A stretch of DNA of 64,000 nt from Solidesulfovibrio aerotolerans (GCF_009856865.1 NZ_WVUD01000001.1:62001-126000); one strand, 5' to 3'; counted from the stretch's first letter, positions 9,467 to 17,586 are shown. Translations and numbers: made by a program. Notes: generated by a model from the letters alone, not told the origin.

Positions 9467-10125
9467 CAGCTCGTCCACTCCTCTTCAAAGTCGGCGGCGG
9501 ACACGAGCTTGTACCCCTTGCGTTCGATGGCCCCGGCCACCAGACACGGATCGTCCACGGCCAGCCGGATGACCACCATGCGCCGGTCGTTGTGGTAAAA
9601 CGTGCCGGTGGCGATGATGCTGACGCCAAGCTCGTTAATGATGCCGGAGACTTCATGGAGGACGCCGGTGCGGTCTTCCACCTCAAAGACGATGCGCGAA
9701 CCGCCTTGTTTGAGCCCCATTTCCTCGACCAGCACGTCGAGCATGACCGAACGGGTGATGTAGCCGACGAGCTTTTGCTGGTCCCCCACCACGGCCAGTC
9801 CGGCCAGATTTTTCTGGTGCATGATTTCGGCGGCCTGCTCGATCTCCATTTCCGGGTGCACGGCAATGATGTCCTTGCGCATGATCTTTTGCACGGTGAG
9901 CTTGGACAGGAGGTAGAGGGCCTCGTGCTTTTCCAGGGTGGTCATGATGGAAGGCAGGGCCAGGGCGATGTCTTCCTTGCGCACGTAGCCCAAGAGCTTT
10001 CTGTCGTCGCCAACGACAAGAAGCATCCAGAAATCGCTGCCCGTCAGCAGTTTGTCCGCGTCGAGGACCGGGGTTTGCGGCGTGACTTTTTTAAAGTCCT
10101 TAAGCATCTTGAGACCGACGTACAT
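9466..10125 (-). CDS. CBS-domain plus ACT-domain regulatory protein (AcuB-like)
   Basis: Soluble 219-aa protein with two CBS motifs (about residues 10-60 and 70-125; KLTVQKIMRKDIIAVHPEM opens the second) and a C-terminal ACT domain (about 135-205; VFEVEDRTGVLHEVSGIINELGV). CBS pairs bind adenine nucleotides and ACT domains bind amino acids or similar small ligands; the combination is that of AcuB-type proteins. It is the first gene of the transporter/ligase operon, which suggests ligand and energy sensing for that pathway, but the target is unknown. The start has GGGGGGCGAATT upstream; the frame runs further 5' into non-coding DNA. Confidence 0.88.
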   Translation of the reverse strand: MYVGLKMLKDFKKVTPQTPVLDADKLLTGSDFWMLLVVGDDRKLLGYVRKEDIALALPSIMTTLEKHEALYLLSKLTVQKIMRKDIIAVHPEMEIEQAAEIMHQKNLAGLAVVGDQQKLVGYITRSVMLDVLVEEMGLKQGGSRIVFEVEDRTGVLHEVSGIINELGVSIIATGTFYHNDRRMVVIRLAVDDPCLVAGAIERKGYKLVSAADFEEEWTS

Positions 10126-10266
10126 AATTCGCCCCCCCATAAAAGGATGCGATGCGTGCGCGCTGCCGCTGCTGTGCAGGGAAGCTTGGAAATAAGCCCT
10201 GTACGGATGGTGCTGCTGAGAACTGTTCGAAAGAAATTTCAATAATAACTTGTCCAACGGTAAAGC

Positions 10267-10295
10267 ATGTTATTTGCTTTGTGTGCCTCGGTCAA
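10267..10295 (-). promoter_or_regulatory. Candidate sigma70-type promoter of the transporter/ligase operon
   Basis: On the minus strand TTGACC (10290-10295) and TAACAT (10267-10272) are separated by exactly 17 bases. They lie about 140 bases before the first gene of the operon in a locally AT-richer stretch. Predicted from hexamer matches only. Confidence 0.45.
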
Positions 10296-10536
10296 GGCTC
10301 GGGCAATATAGTTGCACTGACAACTGTTAACGTGTGCAGCAGTGGTTGGCCTGGGTGCTGTGGCCATGGCGGCGTGGTTGCCAAGCGTCCCGTCTGCCGC
10401 CCGTGGCGGTTTGGCACTCGGCCCAGGGGAACAGGGGCAGGCGCGGATATTGGGCTGGTGTTCGGGAAACGGCCCCGGCGTGATACGGCCCGGAGGCAGG
10501 TCTGGGATCTTGGCCGGGGCCAAGGTCTGCGGGGGG

Positions 10537-10815
10537 CTAGCCTGGACGAACCAGCCACAGGCGAAACGGTCGGGCCAAGCCGGCTTGCTTGTCGGTGTAC
10601 CCGGTGAAAACCAGCGCGGCACCGTCCGGGGCCAGTTGGTAGAGCTGGCGCATGTCGTGGTAGAGAATGCGGCCATCGTCCGGCGAGAACACCGGCTCGA
10701 AGAAATCATCGCCGGCCTGACCGCCGGCCTGGGCCAGCTGGCGCGGTTTTTCACCCGGGCGTACGGACCACAGTTCAGACTGGCCGGTTGCGGTGCGGCG
10801 AATGTCTCCTGCTTG
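10537..10815 (-). pseudogene. 3' remnant of a TolB/PD40 beta-propeller protein
   Basis: One minus-strand frame reads a convincing beta-propeller end: a segment with GQSELWSVRPGEKPRQLAQ, then EPVFSPDDGRILYHDM, then LAPDGAALVFTG, ending LWLVRPG and TAG. FSPDDGRILY and the spacing of the blades match the PD40/WD40-like repeat of TolB-type proteins. The frame is open back to a stop near 10876 but has no ATG or GTG start and no signal peptide, so only about the last 90 codons survive. It runs into the leader of the divergent SH3-protein gene, which probably replaced or cut off the 5' part. Confidence 0.6.
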
Positions 10816-10880
10816 CAGCCTGCGTGTGAAGCACGTAATTCGTGAAGTCTGGGCGCATACCAGAACAACGAGGAGGGTCT

Positions 10881-11855
10881 ATGGGACGCTTGGCGTATTG
10901 TGCAGCATCGGGCGCGCTCTTTCGCCGTGTGCTTCTGGCTGTGGGCTGTGTCGCCATACTCTTGGCGGCGACCGTCGCCTGGGGGCAGGCCTTGCAGCCG
11001 GGACAGGTGGCGGTGAGCGTCGATAATGGAAACAATCTGCGTGCGGCGGGTGGCCGTGACTATAAGACGGCCAGGATTCTCGGCACGCTGGACGCCGGAG
11101 ATTGGGTGCGTGTTCTTGGCTTGGACAACGCCTGGGCCGAGGTGGAGCGTTACGACGGCACACGCGGCTTCGTGCATGCCAAATGCCTGGTTCCGGTTGG
11201 GCAATACATCGCCGCACAAAAAAATCCGGGCGATTTCCGTTGTGCCCGGGAGATGCCACGGCGTTTTGCGGTGGATCTCGGCGGGGCTGCCGGGCGTGGC
11301 GTTGTCGCGCTGGAGGATGTTCCCGACCTTTTTGGCGGCGGGGCGAGAATCCGGGTGTTGTCCGGCGCGGGTGACACCCTCTGGCTGGGGCCTGTTGGCG
11401 ACGTGTACGACGTGCGGGGGCCGGCAAACCCCCTGGCTTTCTATTGCCATCACAGCGGCGTGTCCTGGCCGGAACTCGTCGGCAACCTCGACGGCGGCGG
11501 GCAGGTGGAAATCCTCGCGCCAGTCGGCCAGTCGGATGTTTCCGTCAGCGCGTTTAACCGCATCCGCTGGACCGGGAAGGCTTTTGAACCGGTTTTTGCG
11601 GGCCGGTCCCTGGTGGAAACGCCGAAAGGCTCCGGGAACTACGCCTTTGCGCCGTATGAGGGGGATAGCCTCGGCGTTCGATGGGTGATGTCGTTTGCCA
11701 AGTGGCGCGGCCAGGGGTTGGCGGAGGCAGATATTTACGAATATCTTAAACAGGGGGGTGGTACGCAATTGCTGGCCGGCAAGGCCGTCCTGCGCTTTAC
11801 GCCTGGCGGAGCGCAGCTTGTGGAATGGCTCAAGCCCATGCGCGCCACCCAGTGA
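10881..11855 (+). CDS. Exported SH3-domain protein, 324 aa
   Basis: Secreted or periplasmic protein with a long signal segment (hydrophobic core about residues 17-34, likely cut after AWGQA) and a bacterial SH3-type domain at about 42-105 (NNLRAAGGRDYKTARILGTLDAGD, then WAEVERYDGTRGFVHAKCL). The remaining 220 residues, with several aromatic-rich beta-type stretches and two or three cysteines, are not recognised. SH3b domains usually bind cell-wall peptides. The start has an excellent AGGAGG 7 bases upstream; an in-frame ATG 13 codons earlier has none. It is flanked upstream by a decayed propeller gene on the opposite strand and downstream by a hairpin shared with ribB. Confidence 0.75.
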   Translation: MGRLAYCAASGALFRRVLLAVGCVAILLAATVAWGQALQPGQVAVSVDNGNNLRAAGGRDYKTARILGTLDAGDWVRVLGLDNAWAEVERYDGTRGFVHAKCLVPVGQYIAAQKNPGDFRCAREMPRRFAVDLGGAAGRGVVALEDVPDLFGGGARIRVLSGAGDTLWLGPVGDVYDVRGPANPLAFYCHHSGVSWPELVGNLDGGGQVEILAPVGQSDVSVSAFNRIRWTGKAFEPVFAGRSLVETPKGSGNYAFAPYEGDSLGVRWVMSFAKWRGQGLAEADIYEYLKQGGGTQLLAGKAVLRFTPGGAQLVEWLKPMRATQ

Positions 11856-11943
11856 CCGGGGGACGGGCCTGCCTGCCGCCTTGCCGTCACGTCTGGCCTT
11901 CTGCCCATGGCTGTGGGGCAGGCAGGCCGTCAAGCGCCTCAAA

Positions 11944-11974
11944 AAGGCCCCTGACCTTTCCGGTCAGGGGCCTT
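11944..11974 (-). terminator. Rho-independent terminator of ribB, possibly bidirectional
   Basis: Perfect 13-bp stem AAGGCCCCTGACC with a 5-base loop. On the minus strand it is followed by TTTTT and lies about 45 bases after the ribB stop. It also stands 90 bases after the convergent SH3 gene and may stop both. Confidence 0.85.
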
Positions 11975-12019
11975 GCAAGCAATCGCCAGAAGGGGCGGGC
12001 GTCCTGCCCCGGCGGCGTG

Positions 12020-12664
12020 TTAGAAATCGCCGGTGGCTTGGCGGTAGGCCACGATGTCGGCCACGCTGACGAGCGGCAGGCCGTGGGTGGCGGCAAAGGC
12101 CGTCAACTGCTCACCCTTGGCCATGGTGCCGTCGGGGTTGGTTATTTCGCACAACACCCCGCACGGCGAATGGCCGGCTAAGCGGGTCATATCCACCGTG
12201 GCTTCGGTATGGCCGCGCCGGGTGAGCACGCCCCCGGCCTTGGCCACCAGCGGAAACACGTGCCCCGGCCGGGCCAGATCGGAGGGTTTGGCTGTGGCGG
12301 CGGCCGCCGTTTTGACCGTGGTCAGCCGGTCGGCGGCAGACACGCCGGTGGTGACGCCGGTGGCCGCTTCGATGGTGACGGTAAAGGCCGTGCCGTTCAC
12401 GCAGGTGTTGACCGCAACCATAGGCGGCAACTCCAGGGCACGCGCCTTGTCCTCGGTCAGGCACAGGCACACGATGCCGCTGCATTCGCGAATGAGCATG
12501 GCCATCTGCGGCACGGTCAGGGTGTCGGCGGCGAAGATGAGGTCGCCCTCGTTTTCGCGGTCGTAATCATCGACCACCAGGATGCCGTGCCCCTGGCGCA
12601 TGGCTTCGATGGCGGCCCGGGTCCGGGCAATGGCGGCGTCGACATTGGAAAATGGCTGATTCAT
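12020..12664 (-). CDS. ribB: 3,4-dihydroxy-2-butanone 4-phosphate synthase
   Basis: Converts ribulose 5-phosphate to dihydroxybutanone phosphate and formate, the four-carbon precursor of riboflavin; cytoplasmic homodimer needing Mg2+. Its 214 aa match the stand-alone enzyme. Signature residues: [10 protein letters not shown] at 32-41 (acidic loop), RECSGIVC at 59-66, a PGHVFPL loop at 133-139 and [10 protein letters not shown] at 149-158. No GTP cyclohydrolase II domain is fused. The ATG is preceded by GGAGAG. The gene is alone, under an FMN riboswitch, so the rest of the riboflavin pathway must be elsewhere. Confidence 0.96.
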   Translation of the reverse strand: MNQPFSNVDAAIARTRAAIEAMRQGHGILVVDDYDRENEGDLIFAADTLTVPQMAMLIRECSGIVCLCLTEDKARALELPPMVAVNTCVNGTAFTVTIEAATGVTTGVSAADRLTTVKTAAAATAKPSDLARPGHVFPLVAKAGGVLTRRGHTEATVDMTRLAGHSPCGVLCEITNPDGTMAKGEQLTAFAATHGLPLVSVADIVAYRQATGDF

Positions 12665-12708
12665 GGCGCTCTCCGAAAAAGAGGTTTTCTGGGCCAGAAT
12701 CAGGGCGG

Positions 12709-12745
12709 AAAAAAAAGACGACCGGGCAGGACACAACGTCCTGCC
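12709..12745 (-). terminator. Riboswitch-linked terminator before ribB
   Basis: On the minus strand GGCAGGAC, a 5-base loop and GTCCTGCC are followed a few bases later by eight T (the A-run at 12709-12716). It lies between the FMN aptamer and ribB, the expected place for the expression platform. Confidence 0.75.
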
Positions 12746-12784
12746 GGCCTCGCGCCGGAAAATCCGGCGGCGGGGAATGCCGTC

Positions 12785-12930
12785 TCCTCCTCTTCCATCC
12801 GGACTGTAACCGTCGGCCCTGGCCTCGCACCAGGTCTGCTGACCCTGTGTCCGTGACCGGACGCAGGCGCTCGCGGGCTCCCCGGTTGCCCGGGATACCG
12901 CCGGTGGGGACTTTCACCCCGCCCTGAGGA
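12785..12930 (-). promoter_or_regulatory. FMN riboswitch (RFN element) controlling ribB
   Basis: Read on the minus strand the conserved RFN blocks appear in order: GGGTGAAAGTCCCCACCGG with GCGGT, then AGCCCGCGAGC, then GACCTGGTG and GGCCGACGGTTACAGTC, closing with CGGATGGAAGAGGAG. These are the family's nearly invariant positions. FMN binding normally promotes the downstream terminator, lowering ribB expression when flavin is plentiful. Confidence 0.96.
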
Positions 12931-13034
12931 CAACGGCCGTTTCTACCCCTGCGGCGTACTCCTGGCAAGACGCAAAAATGCCCTGTGCCGCGTCAGGGTG
13001 CTGCGCGGTTTGAGCCTGTCTCGCAAGGCGTACG

Positions 13035-13058
13035 CCCAAAAGCATTTCTGCTTTTGGG
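13035..13058. repeat. Perfect inverted repeat, 10-bp stem
   Basis: CCCAAAAGCA, a 4-base loop and TGCTTTTGGG. It lies between the ribB riboswitch and the end of the Pro/Cys-rich protein gene, in a 280-base stretch that otherwise holds nothing I can name. No T-run follows on either strand, so it may be an operator or an RNA hairpin rather than a terminator. Confidence 0.5.
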
Positions 13059-13216
13059 TGAATAAAGAGCATAAATGTACGGTGTTGCCGCTTGGCAAAC
13101 CATGGCGGCAAGTATTGAACGCAACACTTGGAAGCCGGCCGGCGATCCGATGCAGGCTGGCCCTGCCGTTCCTGGGCCAGCCTGCAAGAGCGTTTGGGGG
13201 CAGCGTCGTTGGCGGC

Positions 13217-13582
13217 CTAGCTGCCGCCAACGCACATGGAATAGCCGATGTTACAGTTGTTCATGCACTGCGGCACGCCCGCACAAACATACAGGCAGTT
13301 CTGGTAGGATTGGTTGCATCCTCCGCGGACCGGTGGCGGCGGTGGCGGCGGTGGCGGCGGTGGCGGCGGGTAGTACCCTCCTGGCGGAGGATAGTACCCG
13401 CCAGGCGGAGGATAGTACGCACCTGGCGGCGGCGGCGGCGGGCCAGCCGGAACGCAGCGCCAGGCTCTGTTTGACCAGCGGGTGCCCGGGGGGCATTGGG
13501 CAAAGGCCAGGGTTTGCGCTAAAACGAGGGCAGCAAAAACAAGCACGATGACCATTACGACTGACTTGGGTGAGAATCGCAT
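13217..13582 (-). CDS. Small exported Pro/Tyr-rich, Cys-rich protein, 121 aa
   Basis: Three parts are visible: a signal peptide (residues 1 to about 29, ending LAFAQ before CPPG), a low-complexity centre with GGYYPPP repeats and a run of thirteen prolines (about 47-84), and a C-terminal cysteine module in which CNQSYQNC, VCAGVPQC and CNIGYSMC give pairs spaced for disulfide formation. Two more cysteines lie in CPPGTRWSNRAWRC just after the signal. It is probably a surface or periplasmic protein; no enzyme is suggested. The ATG is preceded by GGAGG. The underlying DNA contains an 18-bp tandem repeat and GGCGGT repeats, which could change copy number. Confidence 0.75.
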   Translation of the reverse strand: MRFSPKSVVMVIVLVFAALVLAQTLAFAQCPPGTRWSNRAWRCVPAGPPPPPPGAYYPPPGGYYPPPGGYYPPPPPPPPPPPPPVRGGCNQSYQNCLYVCAGVPQCMNNCNIGYSMCVGGS

Positions 13583-13811
13583 GGGGGCCTCCTCTCTTTC
13601 ATGCCGCTACAGTACTGCGATGTTCCAGCCTGGGGCAAGTTGAACTTGCCGGGCCATTCCGGCCACGCGGCCGGGAGCTCCCGGTCTCCCGGGTCGCCCT
13701 CCCGGAAAACCGGGCGTTTTTCCCGCACCAGTTCGGGATTTCGCCCGATTTCGTCGGCATCTTCGGGACGTAGGATGCACGCCTGCCCGGCCAGCCGGGA
13801 GGAGGTCGCCC

Positions 13812-14366
13812 ATGTCCCAGTCCGATACAGCCCGTCAATCAGGTGAAGCCCGAAACGGACGCCGCCGCCTGCCCGGCCCGGCTGTCCGGGGTGGGCAGGG
13901 CGCGCCGATGCCTGCCCTGCCCGCATTGCCCATGGCGCAGCCCGCCCCGGGCCGGCACCATTTGGTCACAACAGCGCTGCCGGCGCTGGGGCCGGATCTC
14001 AAGATTGCTGTGTACGCTGCCGGGAACTGCGTCATCCGGGTCATGGAGCACGGCGACGGTCTCGTTATCCGCCTTCGCGGCTTGCCGGACGAAGCGGGTG
14101 TGGCCGCGCTTGGCGATTGTCTGGTGGAGGCCCTGGACCGGGGCATTGCTTCCATCCGCATCGCCGTGGCGACCCGGGGGGAGCGGCTGCCGCTGGCTGT
14201 CGAGGCGTTGCTGGAGAGTCTGGCCCGTCTGGCCGCCAGCCAGGGGGGGCGGCCCGGACTGTGCATCACCGGGGAGGAGCCGGCCGCCTCGCACCTGGCC
14301 CGGGCCGTTGGCCGGGGGCTGGCCCGGAGAGGCAGGAAACGCCGCCCGGCCCAGGGGCAGCCATGA
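13812..14366 (+). CDS. Hypothetical protein with a STAS-like domain, 184 aa
   Basis: The N-terminal 60 residues are low complexity (PMPALPALPMAQPAPG). Residues about 63-150 look like an alternating alpha/beta module similar to STAS domains: VIRVMEHGDGLVIRLRGLPDEAG, then LVEALDRGIASIRIAV, then LLESLARLAASQGG. STAS domains act as anti-sigma antagonists or signalling switches. The C-terminus is basic (RRGRKRRP). The similarity is by eye and weak. The start has GGAGGAGG 8 bases upstream. The stop overlaps the next gene's start as ATGA, so it is coupled to the 55-aa membrane protein and probably to the kinase/regulator pair that follows. Confidence 0.55.
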   Translation: MSQSDTARQSGEARNGRRRLPGPAVRGGQGAPMPALPALPMAQPAPGRHHLVTTALPALGPDLKIAVYAAGNCVIRVMEHGDGLVIRLRGLPDEAGVAALGDCLVEALDRGIASIRIAVATRGERLPLAVEALLESLARLAASQGGRPGLCITGEEPAASHLARAVGRGLARRGRKRRPAQGQP

Positions 14367-14530
14367 ACGCCCTGTGGTGGATCATTTCCGGCGTTGTCCT
14401 GCTCGTCCTCGCCTCTAGCCGGCGGGTGCGCCCGGACCGGGAGCGGTTGCCCGGCGATTTTAATTTCGACGCCTACAAGACCCGGGAAATCGTCCAACGC
14501 GGGGTGTTTGACAAGACCAAATGGCGGTAG
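14363..14530 (+). CDS. Small membrane protein, 55 aa
   Basis: Begins MNALWWIISGVVLLVLASS, a single N-terminal membrane segment, followed by a charged cytoplasmic tail (RRVRPDRERLPGDFNFDAYKTREIVQRG). Its ATG overlaps the stop of the STAS-like gene (ATGA), strong support for a real coupled gene that automatic callers might miss. It sits between the STAS-like gene and a histidine kinase gene. Function unknown; it may anchor or modulate one of its neighbours. Confidence 0.6.
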   Translation: MNALWWIISGVVLLVLASSRRVRPDRERLPGDFNFDAYKTREIVQRGVFDKTKWR

Positions 14531-14696
14531 GAAAAGACATTCTGCCGCAGCCGAAACGGCGAAGCGGGCATTCCTGCCGCCCGGCCGCGACCCGCACGCC
14601 CGGGCCTGGGTTTTCGTCCGCCTTGGCCTGTTTGGCGGGCCGGGCGGCAGGGCTGACAAGGACCGCTGGAAAGGCTATGTCCGGGACGCTGTGCCC

Positions 14697-15833
14697 ATGG
14701 AAGCCGTCACCCCCCACCCCCTCCCCACCGCCAGGGACGACCCGGGCCAGGGCGAACACGAGAACACCGTGGCCGCCCTGCGCGAACGCGTCAAGGAACT
14801 GGACTGCCTCTACGCCATCACCCGACTGTCCCAGCGCCAGGACATGGCCCTGGACGACCTCCTGGCCGGAGCCTGCGCCGTGCTGGTGCGGGCCTGGCAG
14901 CATCCGGGGGCAGCCTGCGCCCGGGCGACCGTCGGCGGTTGCGCCCAGGCCACGGCCAACTGGCACCGGCCGGCCAGTCGCCAGGAAAGCCCGATCCGCG
15001 CCCATGGCGAAGTGGTCGGGCGCATCGAGGTGGGCTATCTGGACAAACGGCCCGAGGCCGACGAAGGCCCGTTTCTGCGCGAGGAGCGGCACCTGCTCGA
15101 CGCCGTGGCCGAGCATCTGGGCCGCATCATCGAGGCCCGCAAAAACGAGGAGCACCTGCGCCAGCTCTCCCGGGAACTGATCAAGGCCCAGGAGACCGAG
15201 CGCCAGCGCCTGGCCCGGGAACTGCACGACGACGTGGCCCAGAATCTGGCCTTGGTCAGCCTGGGCCTGGACCGGTTGGCCGCGCTGCCGGGCGGACCGG
15301 CCGGTGCCGGCCAGCAAGGGCTCGACATTGTGCGGGAAAGCGCCACCCGCCTGGGGGCGGCTATCGCCTCCCTGCGCCATCTGGCCGGCGATCTGCTGCC
15401 GCCGATGCTCAACCGGCTGGGGCTGGCCGAGGCTGCCGCTGCGTTGTGCCGGGAAACCGCCGCCCGCACCGGTATTGCCGTGGAGTGCACGACGCGTGGC
15501 CTGGACGCCTGGCCCATTGATTTCGAGGCCGGCCTGAATCTCTACCGCGTGCTCCAGGAAGGGCTGGCCAACGCCTGCCGCCACGGCCGTTGCACCGCGA
15601 TTACGGTGCGCCTGACCGCCTCGCATCCGCTGCTGATCCTGCGCATCGACGACGACGGCCAGGGCTTTGATCCCGAGGTCCGGCTGCCCGAAGCCCGGGC
15701 GCAAAAGCGGATGGGATTGTGGAGCATGGGGGAACGGCTGCGGCTGCTCGGCGGTCGGTTAACGATCCGGTCGCGTCCCGGCCACGGGGTGCGGATTACG
15801 GCCGTGGCACCGGCCGGCAAGGGTGGGGGATGA
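14697..15833 (+). CDS. NarL-system sensor histidine kinase with GAF-like input domain
   Basis: Cytoplasmic-looking kinase of the HisKA_3 type, 378 aa. A GAF-like domain spans about residues 36-150 (LYAITRLSQRQDMALDDLL to HLLDAVAEHLGRIIEA). The dimerisation/phosphoacceptor helix carries RLARELHDDVAQNLALVSLG with His177, and the HATPase follows (LQEGLANACRHG, DDDGQGFDPEV, MGLWSMGERLRLLGG). No membrane segment is present, so it senses an internal signal or one relayed by the upstream small membrane protein. The stop overlaps the regulator's ATG (ATGA). Start is uncertain: ATG at 14697 or GTG at 14691, both with only distant purine-rich sequence. Confidence 0.85.
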   Translation: MEAVTPHPLPTARDDPGQGEHENTVAALRERVKELDCLYAITRLSQRQDMALDDLLAGACAVLVRAWQHPGAACARATVGGCAQATANWHRPASRQESPIRAHGEVVGRIEVGYLDKRPEADEGPFLREERHLLDAVAEHLGRIIEARKNEEHLRQLSRELIKAQETERQRLARELHDDVAQNLALVSLGLDRLAALPGGPAGAGQQGLDIVRESATRLGAAIASLRHLAGDLLPPMLNRLGLAEAAAALCRETAARTGIAVECTTRGLDAWPIDFEAGLNLYRVLQEGLANACRHGRCTAITVRLTASHPLLILRIDDDGQGFDPEVRLPEARAQKRMGLWSMGERLRLLGGRLTIRSRPGHGVRITAVAPAGKGGG

Positions 15834-16507
15834 GCGAAAAACCGGTGCGCCTTGTCATCGCCGACGACCACGGACTGGTGCGCGAGGGCTTGGCCGCCCT
15901 CTTGGCCGGCCACCCCCGTTATATGGTGGTGGGTCAGGCCGCAACCGCTGACGAGGCCGTTGGCTGCGTGCGGGAGCTGCGTCCGGATGTGCTGCTGCTG
16001 GATATCGGCCTGCCCGGCAGCAGCGGCGTGGAAGTCCTTGGCCGCTTGGAAGGCGTTTCCCCGCGTCCCCGGGTGGTGGTCGTCACCATGCACACCCGGC
16101 TCGATCTTGTGGCCGCGTGCTTGCGGGCCGGGGCGCAAGGCTTTGTCGTCAAAGACTCGGCCGCTTCGGGCCTGATTGCTGCTATCGAGGCCGTCATGCG
16201 GGGCGAGCGCTATCTCGACGCCGCCATCACACCCCAAGTGCTCCTGGGCCTGGACGCATACGCGGCCCGGCGTTCCCCGGCCGGCGATCCGGCCTATGCC
16301 GCACTCACCCGGCGCGAACAGCAGGTGCTGCGGTTGCTTGCCGCCGGCAAAAGCCCGGCAGCCATCGCGGCCGACCTCTTTGTCTCCAAAAAAACCGTGG
16401 AAAACCATCGCAGCAACATCTTCGGCAAGCTCGGCCTGTCCAATCTGGCCGAGCTCGTGCATTACGCCGCCCGCCTGGGTATTGTGGACCTGGACTGGGA
16501 GGAGTGA
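15830..16507 (+). CDS. NarL/FixJ-type response regulator
   Basis: 225 aa: receiver domain (1 to about 125) with acidic pair DD at 12-13, phosphoacceptor Asp58 in LLLDIGLPG, and conserved Thr and Lys in VVTMHT and VVKDSA; C-terminal LuxR-type helix-turn-helix with LTRREQQVLRLLAAGKS and KTVENHRSNIFGKLGL. It is the obvious partner of the kinase encoded immediately upstream (ATGA overlap) and should be a DNA-binding transcription factor. Target genes are not shown by the sequence; the adjacent convergent HxlR gene is one candidate. Confidence 0.93.
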   Translation: MSEKPVRLVIADDHGLVREGLAALLAGHPRYMVVGQAATADEAVGCVRELRPDVLLLDIGLPGSSGVEVLGRLEGVSPRPRVVVVTMHTRLDLVAACLRAGAQGFVVKDSAASGLIAAIEAVMRGERYLDAAITPQVLLGLDAYAARRSPAGDPAYAALTRREQQVLRLLAAGKSPAAIAADLFVSKKTVENHRSNIFGKLGLSNLAELVHYAARLGIVDLDWEE

Positions 16508-16525
16508 CGGCGGGTGTCCGGCCCG

Positions 16526-16927
16526 TTAGCGGACCGCCGCCGTGGCCGTCGGCGCATCGGCATCCTCGACCCCGAAACGGGCTTCAAATTCCCGGCCGAA
16601 CCGGCACAGGGACTCCAGAATTGGTACGATGCCGCGTCCCAGGTCGGTCAGGGCGTATTCCACCCGGGGCGGCACCTCGGCAAAGACCGTGCGGGTTAGC
16701 AGCCCGTCGGCTTCCAATTCCCGCAACTGCTGGGTCAGCATTTTCTGGGTGATGGCCGGCATGGTCCGGCGCAGGGCCGAAAAACGCATGGCGGCGATGT
16801 CGCGAAGGTGCCATACGATAAGCGGCTTCCACTTGCCGCCGATGACCGCCAGCGACAGCTCCATGCTGCACGAGTATTCCTTGCCCAGGCAGCGTTTGCG
16901 GCTGCACGGCGTTCCCGGTTCGCTCAT
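16526..16927 (-). CDS. HxlR-family winged-helix regulator
   Basis: 133 aa with the classic HxlR opening: an N-terminal cysteine pair region (CSRKRCLGKEYSC) followed by SMELSLAVIGGKWKPLIVWHL, then RFSALRRTMPAITQKMLTQQLRELEADGLLTR, the recognition helix and wing. Such proteins are dimeric regulators, often sensing aldehydes, quinones or thiol stress through the N-terminal cysteine. It is divergent from the flavoenzyme operon starting at 17053 with a 125-base intergenic region, so control of that operon is the natural inference. The extra cysteines (positions 8, 13 and 20) could give redox sensing. Confidence 0.93.
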   Translation of the reverse strand: MSEPGTPCSRKRCLGKEYSCSMELSLAVIGGKWKPLIVWHLRDIAAMRFSALRRTMPAITQKMLTQQLRELEADGLLTRTVFAEVPPRVEYALTDLGRGIVPILESLCRFGREFEARFGVEDADAPTATAAVR

Positions 16928-17052
16928 GTGGTTGCTCCTGCAGGTAGGTTTCCAAAAGGATACTACACAACTTAAATGTGCCTACTTGCATTTTTGGGTA
17001 TACTGGCAGAATTTCCCCAAAGCGTAAAGCGGAAACCAAACAAGGAGGCCCC
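16928..17052. promoter_or_regulatory. Divergent control region of HxlR gene and flavoenzyme operon
   Basis: Locally AT-rich. Contains a good minus-10-like TATACT (16999-17004) for the rightward operon and an interrupted inverted pair GTAGG / CCTAC around GGATACTAC, a plausible HxlR-type operator. AAGGAGG precedes the nitroreductase ATG. No well-placed minus-35 box could be identified, so the promoter assignment is tentative. Confidence 0.35.
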
Positions 17053-17562
17053 ATGGAACTTTTTGAGGCCCTGCATACCCGGCGCAGCATCCGGGCATTT
17101 ACCGACCAGCCCATAAGCGAAGCCGATCTGGAAACCATCCTGCGGGCGGCCATGGACGCGCCCAGCGCTGTGAACGCCCAACCCTGGCATTTCGTGGTCA
17201 TTACCGACCGGGCCATGCTGGACCCCATCCCGGACATCCATCCCCATGCGGCCATGTGCCGCACGGCCCAGGCCGCCATTGTCAGCGTGGCCGAGATTGC
17301 CCTGGAAAAAGCACCCGGCAACTGGATGGTGGACTGCTCCGCCGCCGTTGAAAATCTGCTGCTGGCCGCCCGGGGCCTGGGTATCGGATCGGTCTGGTGC
17401 GGCCTCTATCCGCGACAGGAGCGCATGGCCCCCATGGCCGCCTTGCTGGGGCTGCCCGAAGGCTTTTTGCCCCATGCCCTGGTGCCGCTGGGCTATCCGG
17501 CCCAGGAATTTAAGCGCGTGGAACGGTTCAAACCCGAACGCATCCATCGCAACGGCTGGTAG
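17053..17562 (+). CDS. Nitroreductase-family FMN oxidoreductase
   Basis: 169-aa protein of the nitroreductase fold, which binds FMN and uses NAD(P)H to reduce nitro compounds, quinones or flavins. The FMN-binding opening ALHTRRSIRAFTDQPIS (about 6-22) is clear, followed by AAMDAPSAVNAQPWHFVV and a second FMN patch near LGIGSVWCGLYP. The size fits the short family branch. First gene of a four-gene operon (with two flavin-reductase-like proteins and an iron-sulfur-type flavoprotein), divergent from an HxlR regulator. RBS AAGGAGG lies 6 bases before ATG. Confidence 0.93.
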   Translation: MELFEALHTRRSIRAFTDQPISEADLETILRAAMDAPSAVNAQPWHFVVITDRAMLDPIPDIHPHAAMCRTAQAAIVSVAEIALEKAPGNWMVDCSAAVENLLLAARGLGIGSVWCGLYPRQERMAPMAALLGLPEGFLPHALVPLGYPAQEFKRVERFKPERIHRNGW

Positions 17563-17586
17563 CCGTTGGCCCGAAAAGGAGTACGC

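Noticed and set aside
10239-11942. 567-codon open frame on the minus strand across the SH3 gene
   Set aside because: No coherent domain, rich in Arg/Pro/Ala; the real minus-strand signal here is in another frame (the TolB remnant).
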